DNA from: Oscillospiraceae bacterium | Lineage (GTDB): Bacteria; Bacillota; Clostridia; Oscillospirales; Ruminococcaceae | Direction of reading: 5' to 3' | Assembly (NCBI GenBank): GCA_022791945.1 | Contig: JAAVZY010000066.1 | Span: forward strand, 1 to 48,307 | DNA: 48,307 nucleotides | Shown here: positions 1-8,395 of the stretch, piece after piece | Position numbering within the stretch: the first letter of the stretch is position 1 | Layout of the letters: each line of letters begins with the position of its first letter | Notes under the pieces: generated by a model | The model's input: the letters and a program-made list of their open reading frames with translations, nothing else | The model's database searches: none | Told to the model about the DNA's origin: nothing | Program-made: the position numbers and the translations under genes

Positions 1-288
1 AGTATTACGCACGCAGGAGGGAGCTTTTTTCTTTACGAAAAAAGCGTATTGCGGGAATCAGACTCTCTGCGTGGCAGAAAGCCGGAAGTCTGTACAGACC
101 TGACCCCCAACCCCTTTCGCCCTTAAAAAAGCCCTTCAAATAATGGGATTCCAAGGGGAATCCCTTCCCGATGCGCCGCTGGCGGCGCATCTCAGAATTC
201 GGCGAAGCCGAATTCCTAGGTGCGTCGTGAAACGACGCACCGCAGAGACGCGAGACAGCGTCTCGCGGCCTTGCCCTTCGGCCTCTTC
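1..288. repeat. Composite palindromic repeat block 1 (cut by window start)
   Basis: The right part of a composite block. In order it holds a poly-T/poly-A hairpin (GCTTTTTTC/GAAAAAAGC, about 22-45), the 16-bp palindrome around GTCTGTACAGAC (86-101), an AAGGGGAATCCCTT-type palindrome, GATGCGCCG/CGGCGCATC, GAATTCGGC/GCCGAATTC, GGTGCGTCGT/ACGACGCACC and a closing CGCGAGAC/GTCTCGCG palindrome followed by GCCTTGCCCTTC. It ends two bases before the stop of the neighbouring minus-strand gene. Confidence 0.85.
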
Positions 289-289
289 G

Positions 290-997
290 TCAGAAGCTGG
301 TGATGATCTGTTTTTTCTGATCCTCTTCCACGGTGAAGGTTTCTGCGTAGGGCTTGTTGCAGAGGAAGCCCCGGGTTTTCATCAGGGAAGCGTAATATTC
401 CCGATAGTGGAAGCTGGTGGAATGAACCGTGAACCAATGGTTGGAAATGGCCTTATACCACAGATCAAAGCCCTCCTGGGTCACCTCGGCGAACACGTAG
501 GGGACGTATCCCGCAGCATCCTCCCAGTTCTCCGCATAGTAAGGGCCTGCGGCGAAATGGGCGGGGAGCGCCCGCTCCACAGAAGGCAGGCCCGCGAAGA
601 ACTGAGCGTCCAGCACGATCCGCTGGGTCGCCATGTGATCCTTGTGAATGCTGTGCTTCCAGTGGGTCAGGAGCACGTCAGGCTTGTATTTGCGGATCAC
701 GTCGCACAGGGCGAATTTCACCTCGTCCGTCTCCGGCAGCTCTCCGTCCGCGTAGGGGAACACAACCGCCTCGCCGCCCAGCATTTCAGCAAAGATACGG
801 GCCTCCTCCTCCTTCTGCTTGCGGTAGTCCGACACGGTCATATGAGGGGGATTGCCCCGCTCACCGCCGGTCATTGCCACGGTGACGATCTTGTCCCCCC
901 GGAGGGAGGCGGTCGCCAACACGCCGCCGCAGGTGAGCTCCGCGTCGCCGATGTGGCCGCCAATTGCCATAATTACTTTCTTTCCATCCTCAGTCAT
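290..997 (-). CDS. PIG-L family deacetylase (LmbE-like)
   Basis: A 235-residue protein of the PIG-L/LmbE family, zinc hydrolases that remove acetyl groups from N-acetylglucosamine-type substrates. The N-terminal metal motif, AHPDDE in most members, reads GGHIGDAE here (residues 13-20), so His, Asp and Glu are kept but the first Asp of the DD pair is Gly. A second histidine motif HKDH follows the THWKHS segment around residue 115. The true substrate cannot be told from sequence; a sugar conjugate is the family expectation. The ATG is preceded by AAGAGGAAGCACC, a good ribosome binding site. It stands alone on the minus strand, with its 3' end touching repeat block 1. Confidence 0.85.
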   Translation of the reverse strand: MTEDGKKVIMAIGGHIGDAELTCGGVLATASLRGDKIVTVAMTGGERGNPPHMTVSDYRKQKEEEARIFAEMLGGEAVVFPYADGELPETDEVKFALCDVIRKYKPDVLLTHWKHSIHKDHMATQRIVLDAQFFAGLPSVERALPAHFAAGPYYAENWEDAAGYVPYVFAEVTQEGFDLWYKAISNHWFTVHSTSFHYREYYASLMKTRGFLCNKPYAETFTVEEDQKKQIITSF

Positions 998-1089
998 GGT
1001 GCTTCCTCTTTTCTTTATGGTTTTATCGCTCGCCGTTCACAGCTTCCGCGCCTTAAGGCATACGGAGAGCGGGAGCATTTTTGCTTTTG

Positions 1090-1281
1090 TTATCTTTGGG
1101 AATGTCCGTTGCCGCAGCAGATATCCAGCAGCTTCTTTCCGGAGACATCCCTAAATAAATACAGCTCGTCCTCTGTCGGAAAGCAGACACCGTACACCGG
1201 AAGGGCCATGGATCCGAACCAGGCATCTGCGTGTGCGTTCCAATAGGATGGATTCGTTTTCAGAATATCTTCCGTCTGTAT
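1090..1281 (-). pseudogene. N-terminal remnant of a class I SAM-dependent methyltransferase
   Basis: On the minus strand the frame after a perfect AGGAGG site reads ATACAGACGGAAGATATTC and continues through NPSYWNAHADAWFGS, ALPVYGVCFPTEDEL and KKLLDICCGNGHS before a stop at 1090-1092. This is the recognisable start of a small SAM methyltransferase: the last segment is motif I (usually LDIGCGxGH). About 63 residues remain of an expected 240 or so, so the SAM-binding fold is incomplete. The codon at the proper distance from the Shine-Dalgarno is ATA, suggesting that the ATG start was also lost. It sits between the GNAT gene and the PIG-L gene. Confidence 0.7.
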
Positions 1282-1308
1282 AAAGTCCTCCTGACAAACG
1301 TTGATGGC

Positions 1309-2295
1309 TTATCTGATCTCCCGGCGCATATCCGTCCAGCTGCGCACAATGGAGAAGCCGGCGGCCTCATAGATATTCCGGGCGGGGTTGGTTTCGCCGG
1401 TGAAGAGGGTCATGAAGCCCGCACCCATATCCTTCAGGGACTTGCAGAGGCTGCTGAACAGCACCTTCCCTGCGCCGTTGCCCCGGCAGTCCGAGTGAAC
1501 GCCGATGCCGCAGAAGTAGCCCCGACCGCTTTCCTGGACGGAGAGGGGGCCTGTAAAGCCCATCGCCTTTCCATTCTGCGCCACAATCAGGACAGGATTG
1601 CCGCCCCCCGGGAGGGCCAGATTTTCCATGATCTGCTTCCGCCAGTCCTCGCTGCCCAGGTTGTCAAACAGCTCCGGCAGGCCGGTATGCTTTGCAGGAT
1701 CGTAGTAGGTGATTTCAATCCCCTGCTCCTTCAGCCGCTGGATGCGGGTCTGGATATCCGCCGGGAACTGATAGTCTGCCAGATCCACATGATAGGAGTT
1801 CTGGTAGGCGAAGTCCCGGTAGCCGCAGTTTTTCAGGAAGATGTACCCCAGCCCGGCCACATCCACGCCGGGGGCGTTGGGATGATCGTGCCCGTTTGTG
1901 CCGGGGATCACCCAGGTGAAATTCATGGGATTGAAGAAGGTGATCTCATAGCTTTTCACCTCCGGCCCGGCGATTTCCGCCAGGCGATCCTCCAGGGCCC
2001 GGAGGGCTTCCCGGCCGATTCCCCGGCGGCGGAGCTCCGGCTTTACCAGCACCAGGGTGATATACATTTTCGGCGCTCCGGCGGCATAGCAGCCGGAAGC
2101 AAAGGCCGCTCCGTCCTCCCGAAGCAGGCTGACGGTGGTCAGGCCTTCCTCTTTCCGGTGAAGGAAGAACGCCTCGAAAGCGTCCAGGGACTGAAAGGGT
2201 CTGTAAAGCAGCTCTCCGGCGTCAGCCGCGCCGTTGAAGAGAGCCATAGCCTGCTGGGCGTCCTCGCGCCCGGTAATGCTCCGATAGGTTGCCAT
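1309..2295 (-). CDS. GNAT family N-acetyltransferase with two GNAT domains
   Basis: A 328-residue protein with two GNAT folds in tandem. The first has the acetyl-CoA pyrophosphate-binding loop RRRGIGREAL (about residues 88-97) and the second CRGNGAGKVLF near residue 275, followed by the typical N-x-x-A-x-x-x-Y-x-x-x-GF ending (NPARNIYEAAGF). Such proteins move an acetyl group from acetyl-CoA to an amine; the acceptor is not predictable. Start ATG is preceded by GAAAGGATGACCC. It has its own promoter (2371-2399) and a short leader hairpin TTCGGCT/AGCCGAA. The dead methyltransferase lies immediately downstream on the same strand. Confidence 0.85.
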   Translation of the reverse strand: MATYRSITGREDAQQAMALFNGAADAGELLYRPFQSLDAFEAFFLHRKEEGLTTVSLLREDGAAFASGCYAAGAPKMYITLVLVKPELRRRGIGREALRALEDRLAEIAGPEVKSYEITFFNPMNFTWVIPGTNGHDHPNAPGVDVAGLGYIFLKNCGYRDFAYQNSYHVDLADYQFPADIQTRIQRLKEQGIEITYYDPAKHTGLPELFDNLGSEDWRKQIMENLALPGGGNPVLIVAQNGKAMGFTGPLSVQESGRGYFCGIGVHSDCRGNGAGKVLFSSLCKSLKDMGAGFMTLFTGETNPARNIYEAAGFSIVRSWTDMRREIR

Positions 2296-2370
2296 GAATG
2301 GGTCATCCTTTCATCATTGCAGGATTCAGGGGGACGTTTCGGCTCCTGAAAGCCGAAGGAATGCGACTTC

Positions 2371-2399
2371 ACTATAGCATTCACGAAACAAAAAGTCAA
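2371..2399 (-). promoter_or_regulatory. Sigma-A type promoter for the GNAT gene
   Basis: Minus strand TTGACT (2394-2399), 17-base spacer, TATAGT (2371-2376). It lies about 75 bases upstream of the start codon. Confidence 0.7.
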
Positions 2400-2492
2400 T
2401 AGATTCCCGTTTTGTGCAATAAAATTAAACATCTTGGGTCAAGCATCCGCTCCGCCGTGCTTGTGAGCGGCGGAGCGGGGCCGGATCTGTGG

Positions 2493-3062
2493 TTAATCCT
2501 CCTGCTTGCGCTCTTTCTCCCGATCCAGGAGGAGCTTGGCCTTGAGGAGGGCGGCGATGGTCTTGGAATCGGTGATCTTATTCTCCAGGATCATGTCCGT
2601 CAGGGCGTCCAGAGAATAGGTTTCCACCTCCAGAAACTCGTCCTCGTCCAAGTGCTGACGGGTCGGGGTCAGCCCCCGGGCCATGAACATATGGATGACT
2701 TCCGTCAGATAGGCCACGGAGGGGCGGACGTCTCCAATGTAGATGAGCTCGGCGGCCTTCTGACCGATTTCCTCTTCCAGCTCCCGGTTGGCGGCGTCCC
2801 AGATTTGCTCGCCGGGATCCAGCTTCCCGGCGGGGATCTCCAGCACTGTCTCATTGAAGGGGTAACGGAACTGCCGCACCATGTAGACCATGCCCTCCGC
2901 TGTGATCGGCACCACGCAGACCGCTCCGTGGTGCTCCACCACCTCCCGGAAAGATTCCCGCCCGTTGGGAAGCAGAACTTTATCCACCCGGAGGTTCAGG
3001 ATCCGGCCCTCATAGATGCGTTTTGTGTCAATCGTCTTTTCTTCCATACCCATGTTCTTCAT
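2493..3062 (-). CDS. ADP-ribose pyrophosphatase, NUDIX hydrolase
   Basis: A 189-residue NUDIX hydrolase of the ADP-ribose pyrophosphatase (NudF/YqkG) type, expected to split ADP-ribose into AMP and ribose 5-phosphate. The Nudix box is complete: G-x5-E-x7-R-E-L-x-E-E-x-G in GKLDPGE then RELEEEIGQ. An N-terminal segment EGRILNLRVDKVLLPNG matches the dimerisation sheet of this subfamily, and FRYPFNETVLEIPAGKLD leads into the box as usual. The start chosen is ATG at 3060-3062 after GAAAGGAG, 7 bases away. The frame stays open for a further 400 bases upstream, but that is translated repeat block 2, not protein. Confidence 0.9.
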   Translation of the reverse strand: MKNMGMEEKTIDTKRIYEGRILNLRVDKVLLPNGRESFREVVEHHGAVCVVPITAEGMVYMVRQFRYPFNETVLEIPAGKLDPGEQIWDAANRELEEEIGQKAAELIYIGDVRPSVAYLTEVIHMFMARGLTPTRQHLDEDEFLEVETYSLDALTDMILENKITDSKTIAALLKAKLLLDREKERKQED

Positions 3063-3091
3063 GATGATGCTCCTTTCAGTTTCGCCGATGC

Positions 3092-3715
3092 CAGAAGGGG
3101 GTAAGACCTCGAGGACGCTGTCCTCGAGCTCCTGCCAAAGGGACGCGTCCCTTTGGAATCCCGTCTTTTGGGGGTTATGGGTGGGGTGAGACCAAATCTC
3201 TGCCTCGCTGGTATTGCCTGCGGAGACGATCGCCCGCCTGCCCATTTTTTCGTAAAGAAAAAATTCATCCCAACAGGCGGCGCAGAAACTACGACGCAGA
3301 GTGTTTCGAGCATGTTCTGTTACGCTCATGCATTCTGCAAGGAGCAGCGCTGCGCCACGCTCGGAATCAATCCCTCCTGCCATCCGCTCCGCTTCCGGCT
3401 TTGCCCCTTCGACAAGTGGGCTTTCCTGCAAGCCGGGTATGTACCGTTTTTCTTTGCTCAAACGGAGCCGCTGATGGTCTTATTATACCGCCCGCAGCTC
3501 CGGATTTCAACAGTCGGGCAGATTATTTCCGGTGTCAGACGCATATGAAGAACCGCAGCCGCCAAAAGGGCAGGAAGGCTCTGCGTCGCAGGTACTGCCC
3601 CCCATACCCCCCAAAGACGGGAATCCAAGGGGAGTCAGCTCCCCTTGGCAGGAGGCTCACAGGCCTTGACCCTTGGACGGCATCCTCGAGGTCTTAAGCC
3701 CTTGCCCTTCGGCCT
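3092..3715. repeat. Composite palindromic repeat block 2
   Basis: Opens with AAGACCTCGAGGAC-GCT-GTCCTCGAG, then CCAAAGGGACGCGTCCCTTTGG (a 22-bp palindrome), a central part with the ATTTTTTCGTAAAGAAAAAAT hairpin, and closes with CCAAGGGGA..CCCCTTGG and CCTCGAGGTCTT. The outer ends are inverted copies of each other. This 700-base gap holds no gene. Confidence 0.85.
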
Positions 3716-3722
3716 ATAAAGA

Positions 3723-3764
3723 ACTGCCCGGACGGGCCTGACAGTGCAGGCCCAACCGGGCAGT
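3723..3764 (-). terminator. Terminator of the chemoreceptor gene
   Basis: On the minus strand ACTGCCCGG and CCGGGCAGT form the outer stem, with an inner GGGCCTG/CAGGCCC stem, followed by TTCTTTATA. It starts 15 bases after the stop codon. Confidence 0.75.
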
Positions 3765-3778
3765 CTCAAACCTGGGGG

Positions 3779-5752
3779 TTAATTTCTTGCTAGGGTAAAC
3801 CGGTCTACCAGCTCCTTCAGGCTGGCGGCCTCGGCGGAGAGCTCTTCGCTGGCGGCGGCGCTTTCCTGTGCGGTAGCGGAGTTGGTCTGAACCACAGAGG
3901 AAATCTGATCGATGCCGTCGGTGACCTGGGTAATGGCAGCGGTCTGGCTCTCTACAGCCGACACAACGATGTTCATCTGTGTAGTCACGTGTCCGGCATA
4001 GACGCTGGTCTGCTCCAGGGAGGAAGTCACCTTTTTAACCACCTCACTGCCCTCGGTGACAGCGGCAATAGAGCCCTCAATCAGCTCCTTGGTGGCCTTT
4101 GCGGCTTCGTCGGACTTGGCTGCCAGGGTGCTGACCTCATCAGCCACCACTGCGAAGCCCCTGCCGGCAACACCGGCCCGGGCCGCTTCAACTGCGGCAT
4201 TCAGAGCGAGAATTTTTGTCTGGAAGGCGATGTTTTCAATAGCGGCAATGATCTTGGAGATCTCCTCAGAGGAACTGGAGATTTTGTCCATGGCAGTATT
4301 CAGGTCTTTGACATAGTTCACGCTGATGCCAAGCTGCCCGCCGGCCTGATTGACAAATTCGCCCGCCTCCTCGGCGGCTGCGGAAGTCTGCCTGGCGCTC
4401 TCGGAAATGTCGCTGATGGTAGCGGCCAGCTTTTCTACAGACTCGGCCTGATCAATAGCGCCTTCGCTCAGGGTCTGGGCGCCGGAGGAAACCTGGCCGC
4501 TGGCAGCGGATACCTGCCCGGCGGAGGTGTTGATCTGCCGCATGGTATTGCTCAGCTCTGTTTTCAGCGTCCGCATGGACAGCAGGATGCTTTGGAAGCC
4601 GCCTACATAGGCGTCACGGTGAGAGGATTGAATGTCCAGGTTCTGATTGGCCATTTCAGTGAGCAGGTAGCCGATGTCGTTGATGATGGTATTCAGGCCC
4701 TGCACCATCTCTGCGGTGGAGCGGGTCAGCTCTGCTGTCTCGTCCTGACCGGAGGTCTGGGGAACCGGGGAGGAAAGATCGCCCTTTACCAGCAGCTTCA
4801 TCCGTTCGGCACAGGCCCGCATGGGCACGCTGATATTGCTAGACAGCTTCAGAGCGACCACAATAGAAGCCAGGCTGGCTGCGATGACCACCAGCACATT
4901 CAGGAGCATGCCGGCGTATGTATCCGCCAGATAGTCTTTCTTCATGGCGGTAACAGCGACGCTCCAGCCATCCGTGCCATCCACCGGAGCGTAGGCCGTG
5001 TAGCGGGGACCGTCGGAAGCGTTATAGCCGCCGAAGCCGACCTTTCCCTGACGCATCTCAGCGTGGATGGCAGCCAGCCCCTTCAGGGAGGGATTGGACT
5101 GGGCCTCCCGCTCGATATTCTGAGTTGTGATGGTTTCCAAGGTGGTGTCGGCAATGGTGTCGCCGGACTTGCTGATCATGTAGGCCCGGCAGTTCTCACT
5201 GACATTAATAGAAGAAACAATGTCGTTCAGGAAGGTTTCCGAGGGAACAAAGTAGACGACGCCTACAATCTGGCCTCCCCGCCGGCCGTCAGCGTAAATG
5301 GGAGCGGCTACCATAATGGAGAGCTCGCCGGTGATCTTGCTGACCAGAGGCTCGGAGACGTAAACGTTTCCCTTCATGGCCTGCTGGACGTATTCCCGGC
5401 TGGAGTAATCGTTGCCGTCAAAAATACTGATGCCGTCTGCGCCGACAATATTGCCGCGCTGGAAGCCGTGCATACTGACGCGCTCGTCAATGACCGCGCG
5501 CTTTTCTGCCGCAGGTACGGCCGCGTCTGATAATTGGGGAATACAGCCGGTATCCATAGCCACATTCTTGTATGCAGTAAGCTCCTGACTGATGCGCTCT
5601 GCACCCAGGACGGCGGTTTCACTCAGCATTTGCTCTACTGTAGAGACTGTGTTTCGATAGTTGAGCGTAATGCTGACCGAGCCGGCCAGCACCTGAGTGA
5701 TGATAACCGTCGCCATCAGGCATACGGTAATTTTTTTGCGAATACTATTCAT
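3779..5752 (-). CDS. Methyl-accepting chemotaxis protein with extracellular dCache-like sensor
   Basis: A 657-residue chemoreceptor that senses an outside ligand and controls CheA at the flagellar motor. TM1 covers about residues 8-30, then a periplasmic-type dCache-like sensor to about 280, TM2 about 285-305, HAMP, and a long coiled-coil signalling domain. The hairpin tip, which contacts CheA/CheW, reads IAFQTKILALNAAVEAARAG followed by GRGFAVVADEVSTLA, the family hallmark. Start is ATG at 5750-5752 after TTGAGGTG with 7-base spacing; an in-frame TTG five codons upstream overlaps that site and is unlikely. It is a single-gene unit with its own promoter and terminator. The ligand cannot be predicted. 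Confidence 0.93.
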   Translation of the reverse strand: MNSIRKKITVCLMATVIITQVLAGSVSITLNYRNTVSTVEQMLSETAVLGAERISQELTAYKNVAMDTGCIPQLSDAAVPAAEKRAVIDERVSMHGFQRGNIVGADGISIFDGNDYSSREYVQQAMKGNVYVSEPLVSKITGELSIMVAAPIYADGRRGGQIVGVVYFVPSETFLNDIVSSINVSENCRAYMISKSGDTIADTTLETITTQNIEREAQSNPSLKGLAAIHAEMRQGKVGFGGYNASDGPRYTAYAPVDGTDGWSVAVTAMKKDYLADTYAGMLLNVLVVIAASLASIVVALKLSSNISVPMRACAERMKLLVKGDLSSPVPQTSGQDETAELTRSTAEMVQGLNTIINDIGYLLTEMANQNLDIQSSHRDAYVGGFQSILLSMRTLKTELSNTMRQINTSAGQVSAASGQVSSGAQTLSEGAIDQAESVEKLAATISDISESARQTSAAAEEAGEFVNQAGGQLGISVNYVKDLNTAMDKISSSSEEISKIIAAIENIAFQTKILALNAAVEAARAGVAGRGFAVVADEVSTLAAKSDEAAKATKELIEGSIAAVTEGSEVVKKVTSSLEQTSVYAGHVTTQMNIVVSAVESQTAAITQVTDGIDQISSVVQTNSATAQESAAASEELSAEAASLKELVDRFTLARN

Positions 5753-5801
5753 CTTTCTGCACCTCAATTTTTTTCAACTGAACTGCGCTCCATTTTCATG
5801 G

Positions 5802-5841
5802 GGATACTGTTATTATACCGAATTGACAGTATCCTTGTCAA
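5802..5841 (-). promoter_or_regulatory. Consensus promoter with overlapping operator-like inverted repeat (chemoreceptor gene)
   Basis: Minus strand TTGACA (5836-5841), 18-base spacer, TATAAT (5812-5817): both hexamers are perfect. A perfect 9-bp inverted repeat GGATACTGT/ACAGTATCC (5802-5810 and 5826-5834) brackets the -10 box, and TTGACA/TGTCAA arms also face each other at 5823-5841. This looks like an operator, but no adjacent regulator gene is seen. Confidence 0.75.
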
Positions 5842-5950
5842 TGATTTCCTGCCTTGGAAACAAGGGAGTTCCACAATGCAAATGGGGTATTCGCTGTGCT
5901 GGATGACAGACATCATGTGGTGAGATGTCCCTGAGAGCCGCAACGGGAAA

Positions 5951-6032
5951 GACCTCGAGGAGGCTGTCTTCGAGCTCCTGCCAAAGGGGACGCGTCCCTT
6001 TGGCAGAGCGCGAGACAGAGTCTTGCGGCCTT
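5951..6032. repeat. Composite palindromic repeat block 3 (minimal)
   Basis: The shortest block: AAGACCTCGAGGAGGCTGTC.., then the 22-bp palindrome CCAAAGGGGACGCGTCCCTTTGG (one extra G), then CGCGAGACAGAGTCTTGCGG. It has only the outer modules and none of the central ones. Confidence 0.75.
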
Positions 6033-6113
6033 CCTGCCGGGAATACAGCTTTTCAAAAAACGGAAGGGAAGCGACGGGGGCCTGCTGTTCTCCCGGCGCT
6101 TCAGTTTTAGCTT

Positions 6114-7214
6114 TTAAATCTTGATCAGCTCGTAGCGGGTGCTTCCCAGGCCCAGCTTCTCGCCGTGATCTGTCCCAACCCGCCAGTTGGTGGCAGGATG
6201 GATGGAGGTAAAGTGATCCCCTGTATCAGGCACCTGGCTCAGAATACTGCCAGGAATCGGCGGCTGAGCATTGACCGCGTCCGCGCAGGCCACGTCCAGC
6301 GCAACCGGATCAAAGGAAGCGAACATACCGATGTCCGCCACTACCGGCACGTCGTTCTCCCCGTGGCAGTCACAGCAAGGGGACACGTCCATCACAAAGC
6401 TGATGTGGAAATGAGGCTTATCCTTCACCACAGCCATGGTGTATTCCGTAATCTTCCGGTTGAGGATATCGAAGGTTTCGTCGCCTCCGGGCTGTACTGC
6501 GTCCATGGGGCAGGCGCCGATGCACCGACCGCAGCCGGCGCATTTGTCATGATCGATTTCGGCTTTGCGGTTTTGGATGGTGATTGCGTCCTGGGCGCAG
6601 TTTTTCTTGCAGGCGCCGCAGCCTACGCAGAGATCCTGAGCGATCACAGGCTTTCCGGCGCAGTGCATCTCCCGTTTTCCGGCCCGGGAGCCGCAGCCCA
6701 TGCCAAGATTTTTCAGCGCGCCGCCAATACCGGTGCATTCATGAACCTTGAAATGGGTCAGGGAAAGGATAACATCCGCATCGGCAACGGCGCGTCCGAT
6801 CTTGGCTTCGGAAACATAATCGCCCTCAATGGGAATCAGCGCCTCGTCGGTGCCCTTCAGCCCATCGCCGATGATCACCTGGCAGCCAGTCGCCAGCGGA
6901 TTGAAGCCGTTTTCATAGGCGGCTTCCAGGTGATCCACAGCATTCTTCCGCCGGCCTACGTAAAGGGTGTTGCAGTCTGTCAGGAAGGGAATGCCGCCCA
7001 GCTCCCGCACCAGATCCGCCAGCGCCCTGGCATAGTTGGGACGGAGGTAGGCCAGATTCCCTGGTTCTCCAAAGTGGAGCTTGATGGCGGCAAAGTGATT
7101 TTGGAAATCAATGTTGTCAATGCCTGCGGTCTTGGCCAGCCGCCGGAGCTTTTGCAGGAGATTTTCCTCCGGAGTGGTGTGGAAATCTGTAAAATAAACC
7201 TTGGATGCTTCCAT
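6114..7214 (-). CDS. DUF362 domain protein with two [4Fe-4S] clusters
   Basis: A 366-residue DUF362 protein. The DUF362 region (about 20-190) contains HFGEPGNLAYLRP and the conserved LSLTHFKVHECTGIGGALKNLGMGCGSRAGK stretch, here split by conserved glycines. It is followed by two ferredoxin-type motifs: C196-x2-C-x2-C-x3-C (CVGCGACKKNC) and C225 (CAGCGRCIGAC), each able to hold a [4Fe-4S] cluster. A further DUF362 part with the cysteine-rich SPCCDCHGEND follows. The family is common in anaerobes and is presumed to transfer electrons, but its substrate is unknown. Start ATG after CAAAGGAAGGATACGCTG; own promoter at 7256-7285. Confidence 0.88.
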   Translation of the reverse strand: MEASKVYFTDFHTTPEENLLQKLRRLAKTAGIDNIDFQNHFAAIKLHFGEPGNLAYLRPNYARALADLVRELGGIPFLTDCNTLYVGRRKNAVDHLEAAYENGFNPLATGCQVIIGDGLKGTDEALIPIEGDYVSEAKIGRAVADADVILSLTHFKVHECTGIGGALKNLGMGCGSRAGKREMHCAGKPVIAQDLCVGCGACKKNCAQDAITIQNRKAEIDHDKCAGCGRCIGACPMDAVQPGGDETFDILNRKITEYTMAVVKDKPHFHISFVMDVSPCCDCHGENDVPVVADIGMFASFDPVALDVACADAVNAQPPIPGSILSQVPDTGDHFTSIHPATNWRVGTDHGEKLGLGSTRYELIKI

Positions 7215-7255
7215 CAGCGTATCCTTCCTTTGGCTATAGAGTATCGTGCCTTTCC

Positions 7256-7285
7256 ATTATAATGCGAACCAGCCCCCTTTGGCAA
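7256..7285 (-). promoter_or_regulatory. Sigma-A type promoter for the DUF362 gene
   Basis: Minus strand TTGCCA (7280-7285), 18-base spacer, TATAAT (7256-7261), about 42 bases before the start codon. Confidence 0.65.
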
Positions 7286-7310
7286 GAGGGAATGTTATTT
7301 CAGCAGCTGG

Positions 7311-7950
7311 AAGACCTCGAGGCTCTGCCTCGAGTCTCCGCGATGCGCCGCCAGCGGCGCATCGGGGATTTAAATCCCCTTGGAACCCGCAATTTTTAAG
7401 GGCTTTTTAAGGGAGGAAAAAGGGTGAGGTCAAGTCTGTACAGACTTCCGGCTTTCTGCCACGCAGGTAGTCTGATTCCCGCAGTACGCTTTTTTTCCTA
7501 AAGAAAAAAGCTCCCTCCTGCGTGCGGGATACTCCCTGCGGCGCACAGTGGTTTCTGCACAGATTGGGATCGATCTTCCGATCGGTTTGTGCAGATGGGG
7601 ATATTCTGTGCCCTTGAGGGAATCCTTCCACCACCGCCGCCAGGCGGTAGCCCTGACTGTGGGATTCCGTGCGTCGTACACCCCCTCCCCGCAGGTGCTG
7701 CGCCGCCTGTAGGGATGAATTTTTTCTTTACGAAAAAATGGGTAGGCGAGCGATCGTCCCTGCAGGAAGTATCAGCGAGGCAGGGAGTAACAAGTCTGTA
7801 CAGACTTAGAACCATCACCCCCTTTACGCCCTTAAAAAGACGGGAATCCAAGGGGACGCATCTCAGAATTCGGCGAAGCCGAATTCCTAGGTGCGTCGTG
7901 AAACGACGCACCGCGGTGCTCGAGGACAGCGTCCTCGAGGTCTTGCCCTT
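7311..7950. repeat. Composite palindromic repeat block 4
   Basis: About 640 bp. It begins AAGACCTCGAGGC-TCT-GCCTCGAG and ends CGAGGACAGCGTCCTCGAGGTCTTGCCCTTC. It holds two copies of AAGTCTGTACAGACTT (7432-7447, 7792-7807), both orientations of the TTTTTTCGTAAAG/CTTTACGAAAAAA hairpin, and the GAATTCGGC and GTGCGTCGT palindromes. No gene is seen in this gap. Confidence 0.85.
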
Positions 7951-7984
7951 CTGATCACCCAGAGATTCTAAGCAGGAGCGGGGG

Positions 7985-8025
7985 AATAAAAATCAATGCG
8001 CTCTCACTTGGTGAGAGCGCATTGA
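7985..8025 (-). terminator. Terminator of tRNA-Gln(CTG)
   Basis: A perfect 15-bp stem TCAATGCGCTCTCAC/GTGAGAGCGCATTGA with a 3-base loop, followed on the minus strand by TTTTTATT. It lies 20 bases past the tRNA 3' end. Confidence 0.88.
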
Positions 8026-8044
8026 CGATACAGGCTGAGCCTGC

Positions 8045-8120
8045 TGGCTGGGGTAGATGGATTCGAACCATCGGGATGGTAGATTCAGAGTCTACTGCCT
8101 TACCGCTTGGCGATACCCCA
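8045..8120 (-). tRNA. tRNA-Gln (anticodon CTG)
   Basis: A 76-nt cloverleaf: acceptor TGGGGTA/TACCCCA with the U1-A72 pair typical of bacterial tRNA-Gln, anticodon stem GTAGA/TCTAC with loop CTCTGAA (anticodon CTG), T arm GATGG-TTCGAAT-CCATC, discriminator G and encoded CCA. Confidence 0.95.
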
Positions 8121-8154
8121 ATACACAACCTCTTTTCTGGAGGCGACACTATAT

Positions 8155-8182
8155 ATTATATCACACTTTCCGGAAAATGCAA
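8155..8182 (-). promoter_or_regulatory. Promoter of tRNA-Gln(CTG)
   Basis: Minus strand TTGCAT (8177-8182), 16-base spacer, TATAAT (8155-8160), about 35 bases upstream of the tRNA. Confidence 0.65.
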
Positions 8183-8294
8183 CAGGAAAATGAAAAAAAA
8201 CGAGAATTTTTTCCTTTCCTCCATAAATGCTGCTTTCGGTATTGTGTTTAGAAAAAACACCAATAATTTGTGCACAAATTCCGTTCTTTCGATC

Positions 8295-8323
8295 TTGCAG
8301 TCTCTGTGAACTTTTGATATAAT
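8295..8323 (+). promoter_or_regulatory. Sigma-A type promoter for the minD-like gene
   Basis: TTGCAG (8295-8300), 17-base spacer, perfect TATAAT (8318-8323), about 72 bases before the start codon. An inverted repeat ATAATGA/TCATTAT follows at 8332-8347. Confidence 0.6.
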
Positions 8324-8395
8324 TAGAGATCATAATGAAATCATTATATAGGGGCATGATTTGTCCCAGCAGGCCCGGAGGAGGTGGGAACACGG

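Noticed and set aside
3063-3461. N-terminal extension of the NUDIX protein
   Set aside because: The extra residues come from repeat block 2; the good ribosome binding site and family alignment place the start at 3062.
7498-7954. Open frames on both strands inside repeat blocks, with recurring peptides such as RIRRSRIPRCVVKRRT and FFVKKKFIPTGGA
   Set aside because: The same peptide pieces recur in almost every block in varying order and on both strands because the DNA modules are palindromic. No consistent start or ribosome binding site is present, so I treat them as translated repeat.
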